A stretch of 64,000 nucleotides of DNA, from the NCBI RefSeq assembly GCF_032884065.1, contig NW_027062618.1, positions 955,362 through 1,019,361 of the forward strand. The letters run 5' to 3'. Positions 59,069-64,000 of the stretch are shown here, one piece after another. A program made the position numbers and the translations under genes. The number at the start of each line of letters is the position of its first letter. Position 1 is the stretch's first letter. The notes beneath the pieces are model-generated. The model was not told the DNA's origin and did no database searches. It worked only from the letters and a program-made list of their open reading frames with translations. The DNA is from Artemia franciscana (taxonomy: Eukaryota; Arthropoda; Branchiopoda; Anostraca; Artemiidae).

Positions 59069-59329
59069 CTAAGACAAAAAAATAATTGTAAATTTTAGAG
59101 ACGATAATTAACACTTACCAGACTATTATATTTTACTTGCTTTTTTTAATTTTATTGAAACAAAATGTAAGTCAAAATTCTTCTTCTTTTAGAATAACCT
59201 GATTGATGACTTTATAAATATTAAGTCAGATTCTTCGCTCATTATAGAGGAAAAGTTAAGACACATATAAGTTTATATCCAAATAAAAGAGCACAGAAAG
59301 CTGATCGGAGTAGAAACTGGTACTGGCAT

Positions 59330-59330
<1 letters not shown>

Positions 59331-59395
<65 letters not shown>
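59331..59395. repeat. Poly-A tract of about 65 bp
   Basis: A homopolymer in the ARH3 upstream intron. It is poly-T in the ARH3 sense orientation. Confidence 0.97.
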
Positions 59396-59396
<1 letters not shown>

Positions 59397-59929
59397 ACCA
59401 ACGCCATATAGCGTTCTTTTTTTGGCTTTTTTCTCAATCTTCATCATTATTTTTTTAATTTTTTTTTTTTTCATGTACTTAGATCAGACACTTATTACTA
59501 CACCTGTTTGCCAATTACATTGATTACGCTAATTTTACAGGATAATACTACAAACGCCATATAGTGTTTAGCATTTCTTGACCTTTGTCAGTGTAATAAT
59601 ACAGTAAAATTAGACAAAGTTGCCTATACTTTTTGGTACCAAGGATAATGAAAATGCAACCTGATTTTACTTCAATTTCTTGATTGGAAACTACCAATCT
59701 AAGGATTTTACCTTGTGAAGATGCAAAGTTGAATTTTGAAGTTGTTTAATTGTAGTTTAGTGACCAGGTGCTGTTGTATGATTAAACTCAACTTGTTGAC
59801 TTTAATCAACTTGTTGACAGTCCACTTGCTGAGTTTACACTCCCTTAAGAACCACTCAATCTACAGCCTTCGTTTAAAATTTCAACAGATTCCACGCTAA
59901 CTGTATCTTCAGATATATTGTTCTAACTG
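59396..59929. other. No gene recognised
   Basis: 'aaactcaacttgttgactttaatcaacttgttgacagtccacttgctg' (59787-59833) has an inner repeat of 'aacttgttgac'. Otherwise nothing supportable. Confidence 0.4.
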
Positions 59930-60440
59930 TTGACGATTCTGGAGGGATCGTCAACATAGAGCGCGGACTCTAAATAGGGTGAACTCCTTAACACGTTTCA
60001 GCTGATGACCTTTAGTTTTTGGATTAGGATTTACAATACAAAAGAATTTCGGTAGAGTATTACCATTCATTAACTCATAGGTTAGAATGGCATCACCTCC
60101 GTTCCTCATGTATACAAGTGTTGGGTGGTTCAGCTCAGCTAATCTTGCAGGGTAGGAAAGCCTGCAGGATAGGCCGAATGCTAGATATCACTTTGGCGAC
60201 ACATCTTTGCTCATCTTCCAATTTTTTATGTGTTTTTTAAAATTCAGAGAGGCTCGAGACATTGCAACTTCAAGATTGGGATGAACAAGTCTGTTCTTCA
60301 GAAGACTGATGACTTTTGAGGAACAAGTGAAAATGCTGAACTTAACCAGCCCCAAAGTTGAACTAGCACCAGCTGCAGACTTCTTAGCATGGGTACGGAA
60401 TTTTAGTTCATTCTCAGTGGGTTCAATTTTCTCCCTCAAA
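59930..60440 (-). pseudogene. LINE D, C-terminal fragment
   Basis: On the - strand: AKKSAAGASSTLGLVKFSIF, KNRLVHPNLEVAMSRASLNF, KKHIKNWKMSKDVSPK, then after a shift GGDAILTYELMNGNTLPKFF and KTKGHQLKRV. The order 'LG…K…L..S…LV.P.LE…', 'GDxIxTYxxxNG' and 'RGHxxKL' is the C-terminal domain of a CR1/Rex-like LINE. Strongly decayed. Different from LINEs A, B, C and E. Confidence 0.7.
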
Positions 60441-60689
60441 ATTCCTTGTACGTTTCATCTTCATACCATTAAGCATGGTTGTAATAGTAGTCTCAGTAGT
60501 AGTACTGGTATTACTAGATGTAGTATTAATATTAATAGCAGTAGTCCTAGCGGCAACAGTAGTATTAACTTATTGTCTTTTGGTCAGTTCAATCTCTACT
60601 AGATATTACAACAACATTGCCGATATGTTCTTTTGATAACGTGCATGTTCATATACCTCTTGAAATTTTTATCTCAGTGCTTTTGCAGT

Positions 60690-61060
60690 TCGGTTAGATG
60701 ATCTTCCCCTTTGAACATTTTCTGAAAATACCAACTTAATACCCAAATAAATTCTTGAGATACGCTCTGTTGACAGTGTACTTGCACCCAGTGTCTTTTG
60801 ATTTAGTTCAAATTTGTACTCATATTGTAAATTGAGTTGTGTCATAGTAGTAGTGGTAGTGGTAGTTGCAATAGTGGCGATAGCATGCAAACATTGCCTT
60901 TTTGATCATCTCCCTGATCATTTCCGGAAAGTTCCAAATTAACATACTCCAACATTCCTGAGTTACGCCCTTTTGATAATCCATAGAACATCCAACGTGT
61001 TTTGATTTAGTTCAACACTCTACTCAACATACTCTGAAAGGCTCACCTGAATGCCTTCCA
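60690..61060. repeat. Two related ~200-bp repeat pieces
   Basis: 'gaacattttctgaaaataccaacttaatacccaaat.aattc.tgagatacg…cagtgtcttttgatttagttcaa' (60711) and 'gatcatttccggaaagttccaaattaacatactcc.acattcctgagttacg…caacgtgttttgatttagttcaa' (60905) are diverged copies in tandem, flanked by TAGTAGTGGTAGTGG triplets. Confidence 0.65.
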
Positions 61061-61129
61061 TCTTTTTGGAAAGTAAACTTCAAAATGCATGCCTTTCTCA
61101 ATAACTTAGACTGTATGTAAATAATAAAC

Positions 61130-62120
61130 GAATTGCGCTGAGTACTGTGCAGGGATTAACAGTCCCAAAGACATAATTGCTGGATCTTTCAACAATGCTG
61201 AATAAAATAGCTCTCTTAAGATTTTGATCAGATATGTTTTGAGGAATGATAGACTTAGGGAGGGACAAGTTACCCTCTTTTCACTTTTGACTCTTAAAAA
61301 AGGCACTAGAAGTTCCAACTTCCAATAAAATAAGACCCATCCAATTTGAAGTGTATACGACCACCCGTTCCATAAATACCTTATATGCCCCAGGATATCA
61401 CTTACTCCTTGCCCTTAGGCTCTGGGAGGTTATGCATATCCTTGAGATATTCTTATATACTGTTTGGACTATTATGAACAAAATGACATTTTCACAATTC
61501 AGATTGGATGCGTTGGGGGAAAAGAGGATGTTAGGAAGGGGAGAGGGCTAGTTGCTCTCCATCCCTTTTGACTCTTGAGAAGGAACTAGAACTGAAGATT
61601 TCCAATTGAATGATCATTCTATAAAAACTTTTTATGAACCAGAGGCACAACTAACAACCCTTTCCCCCAGACTCAGGGGGATTGTGTCAACCCGAAAGAC
61701 CTTGTTATGTGATCTTTGGACTATTTCATGAACAAATTGCTATATAAAAATTTCTATCAGATACATTTCGTGAAGATACGAGTGAGGGGGGGGGGGGGGT
61801 ATCTGCCCTCCAATCACTTTTACTCTTAAAAAGGGCAGTAGAGCTTCTGATTTCCAATCCAATGAGCCCCCTTCAAAGTTTATATGACCACCCTCTCTGT
61901 AAAAGCCTTATATGCCCCCGGGGCATAGCTTAAAAAACTTGCCTTGAGGGCTGGGGGGGGTGTCATCCTCAATCCATAATTTCCAGAACCTTCAGCTAAA
62001 TTGAACAAAATGGATATTTCAAAATTTTGATTGAATGTGATTGGGGAATAAATGGGCGTGGGAAGGGGGCTGGCTGCCCTCCAATCAGTTTCAACTATTA
62101 AAAAGGGCAGCGCTGTTGCG
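61130..62120 (+). repeat. Array of ~250-285-bp repeats, forward orientation
   Basis: 'actcttaaaaagggca.tagaa.tt.caa' recurs at 61287, 61570, 61822 and 62093, followed by 'ttccaat…atga…tttatatgaccaccc', 'cttatatgcccc.gg', 'gaacaaa' and a G-run. Individual units differ by 20-30%. Spurious frames cover some units. The same family is reversed at 62735-64000. Confidence 0.8.
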
Positions 62121-62734
62121 CTACCTATGATAGAAATGATATGGATAGTTTTCCAATCCAGAGATAGTCTAAAAAGATTCAATGGTATGTTGAATAGCAA
62201 AGAAGGGCTGAAACAAGATCGTTTGACATTCATGAAGGATAAGAGGACGAATGCAGTCTGAACCAGCCACGAGGCAGGGGAAAACAGTACTGGAATTAGA
62301 GGGGAAAAAAGAGATGAGGAATGTTGGTTTGAAAATTTCAACTTTCAGCTCAGAATCAGGAACAAGTTGACTATTATCCAGGATATCAGAGACTGTAGTC
62401 GGCTGCTACATTCTTGAGAAACATGAAACCAAAAAAATTAAGGGTTTTCCCTAACATCCTAAGCCAGTTTTTCCTCACACTGTCTCTTTAACTCCTTGAT
62501 TCGGTTAATTGCATAGTTAGGAAAAGTTTTGAATACTTGATAAGTTTCTGAGGTTTTCTTTCAATTATTTCAGCAGTAAAAAAGGTAAACTTTTGGCATG
62601 TTTTTCCCAAACAATTTTGGTACAAGACTTTTCAGAATGCAAAATTTCATTTTTCAGGTCAAACCAACTCACATCAATTTCATGAATAATAAGCTGTAAC
62701 ACATCAAATTAAAATTTTGAGATAACCATTTTGT

Positions 62735-64000
62735 TAAATGTAGTCTAAAACTCCGGAAAATATGTCTTTGAGGATGATAGCCTCCCCATAGCCCTTAGGG
62801 CAAGGGCTGTAAGTTTTGCCCTTGGGCTCTATAAGGTTTTTTAATGGAAGGCGTGATCCTATAAACTTCGGAGGGCGCTCACTGAATTGGTAATCAGAAG
62901 CTCTAATGTCCTTTTTACGATTCAAAGTGATCAGAGGACAGCTACCCCTCCCCACATACATACACACACGTCGTATTTTCCAGAAATCCATCAAATAGAA
63001 ATTTTGAGAGCCATTTTATTGAAAATAATCAAAATATCGTAAAACAAAGCTTTTTGGGTTGAAAATAACCCCCAAAGCCTGAGGGTGAGGGTTGTAAGTT
63101 ATAACCCAGGGGCATTTAAAGTTTAAATGGAAGGGATGGATTATAAACTTTAGAGGACTCATTTCGTTGTAAATTGGAAGTTCTAGTTCCTTTTTAAGAG
63201 TAAAAAGTGATGGAGGGCAACTACCCCTCTTTTCACCAAGGAAATCCGATTGAAATTGTGAGATAGAAATTTTGTTCAAAATAGCCGAAAGAACAATGCT
63301 TCTAGGATTGACACAACCCCTCAGTGCTTTTGAGATAACGTTGTAAGTCATGCCCTGGGGGCATATTAGGTTTTTATGGAATGGATGGTCATATAAACTT
63401 CAGTTATGGCTCATTTGATTTGAGATGGAAAGTTATAGTGCCCTTTTAAAAATTCAAAAGTGATTTGCGAGCAACCAGACCCCTCTCCATACCCATAATT
63501 TACCCAAAGATATGGAATCAAAACTTGAAGGGAGCAATTTTCTTCATCGTAGTTGAAGGGTCCGGAATTTACGACTTCAAGGAAGACACCCTAGCCCCCA
63601 CAGCAGGGCGAGGGTTGTGAGTTATGCCCCGGGGCATATAAGGTTGTTGTTTTTTTATGGAAAATGTGGCCGTGTATATTGCAGAGGGGACTCATTGGAT
63701 TGGTAATCAAAATTTCTAATGCCCTTTTTAAGAGTAAAAGTGATCAGAGGGCCGGTACCCCCCCCCCCCCCCCACACACACACAGACACATCGTGCTTTG
63801 CCGAAATGCATCCAATAGAAATTTTGAGACAGTCGCTTTATTCAAAATAGAAAAAAGATCATATAACAAGGATTTGTGGTTGAAAAAACAAAACAAAAAA
63901 ACACCAGAGCCTGGGACCGATGGTTGTAAGTTAAGCCTCGGAAGCATTTAAGGTTTTTACTGAAAAGATCGTTGTTTAACTTTACAAGAGTCTCATTTGA
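62735..64000 (-). repeat. Array of ~250-290-bp repeats, reverse orientation (runs off right edge)
   Basis: 'ttctagt.cctttttaagagtaaaaagtga' is seen at about 62906, 63190, 63437 and 63722, with 'ttgtaagttatgccc.ggggcat…aaggtttttatgga' and 'aattttgaga..gccattttattgaaaat' in order. These are reverse complements of the phrases in 61130-62120. A run of 16 C followed by (AC)n lies at 63760-63783. Confidence 0.8.

Noticed and set aside
61880..62341. 153-codon - strand frame
   Set aside because: It spans units of the ~280-bp repeat, has no recognisable domain, and other units in the array are closed in the same frame.

Overview
This is an AT-rich, intron-containing animal genome window dominated by transposable-element remnants. 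An arthropod is likely. A branchiopod crustacean such as Artemia is my tentative guess, because the degenerate LINE protein fragments and the dispersed GAGCTC-rich repeat look familiar from that group; this is recollection and was not searched. There are no bacterial operons, no CRISPR arrays, no rRNA and no intact tRNA genes. Long non-coding introns, tRNA-derived SINE sequence, Penelope-like elements, LINEs, foldback elements and satellites make up most of the bases.

Only two host genes can be supported well. (1) The 3' end of a syndapin/PACSIN gene on the + strand: two exons (4594-4742 and 6992-7098) that join in phase to give a complete C-terminal SH3 domain and a stop codon. (2) An ADP-ribosylhydrolase 3 (ARH3/ADPRS-like) gene on the - strand: five exons (59068-58969, 42797-42521, 40413-40292 or 40288, 34753-34570, 30890-30693) covering both metal-binding motifs and the stop codon. 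Its first exon(s) lie beyond what I can see, probably past the right edge. A candidate first coding exon with a perfect splice donor (8759-8781) and an unrecognised exon-like or pseudogene reading frame (38047-38376) are weaker.

Layout: 1-4.4 kb, copy of a GAGCTC-rich repeat, a T-rich tract and a 126-bp satellite made from a tRNA-like SINE head. 4.6-7.1 kb, syndapin exons with a 123-bp minisatellite, a SINE and a 450-bp inverted-repeat element in the intron. 7.1-18 kb, mostly unrecognised sequence, a 200-bp (TA)n tract, a foldback element and a second copy of the GAGCTC repeat. 18-21 kb, a Penelope-like element sitting in a 163-bp tandem repeat. 21.2-29.4 kb, one old LINE (called A) split by a nearly complete younger LINE (called B) with a visible 5-bp target duplication, and by a further insertion. 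30.7-59.1 kb, the ARH3 gene, whose introns hold a second Penelope-like copy, a 100-bp satellite, a 1-kb Penelope-like copy flanked by 73-bp inverted repeats, and another Penelope-like element split by a third LINE (called E). 59.3-64 kb, a poly-A tract, a LINE fragment and two arrays of about 280-bp repeats in opposite orientation.

The genes do not form a pathway: ARH3 removes ADP-ribose marks, whereas syndapin links membrane curvature to dynamin and actin. The most informative content is the insertion history. Two nested insertions can be undone on paper, and the interrupted host element's reading frame then continues. Two Penelope-like copies carry a hammerhead-ribozyme-like core at their 3' ends.
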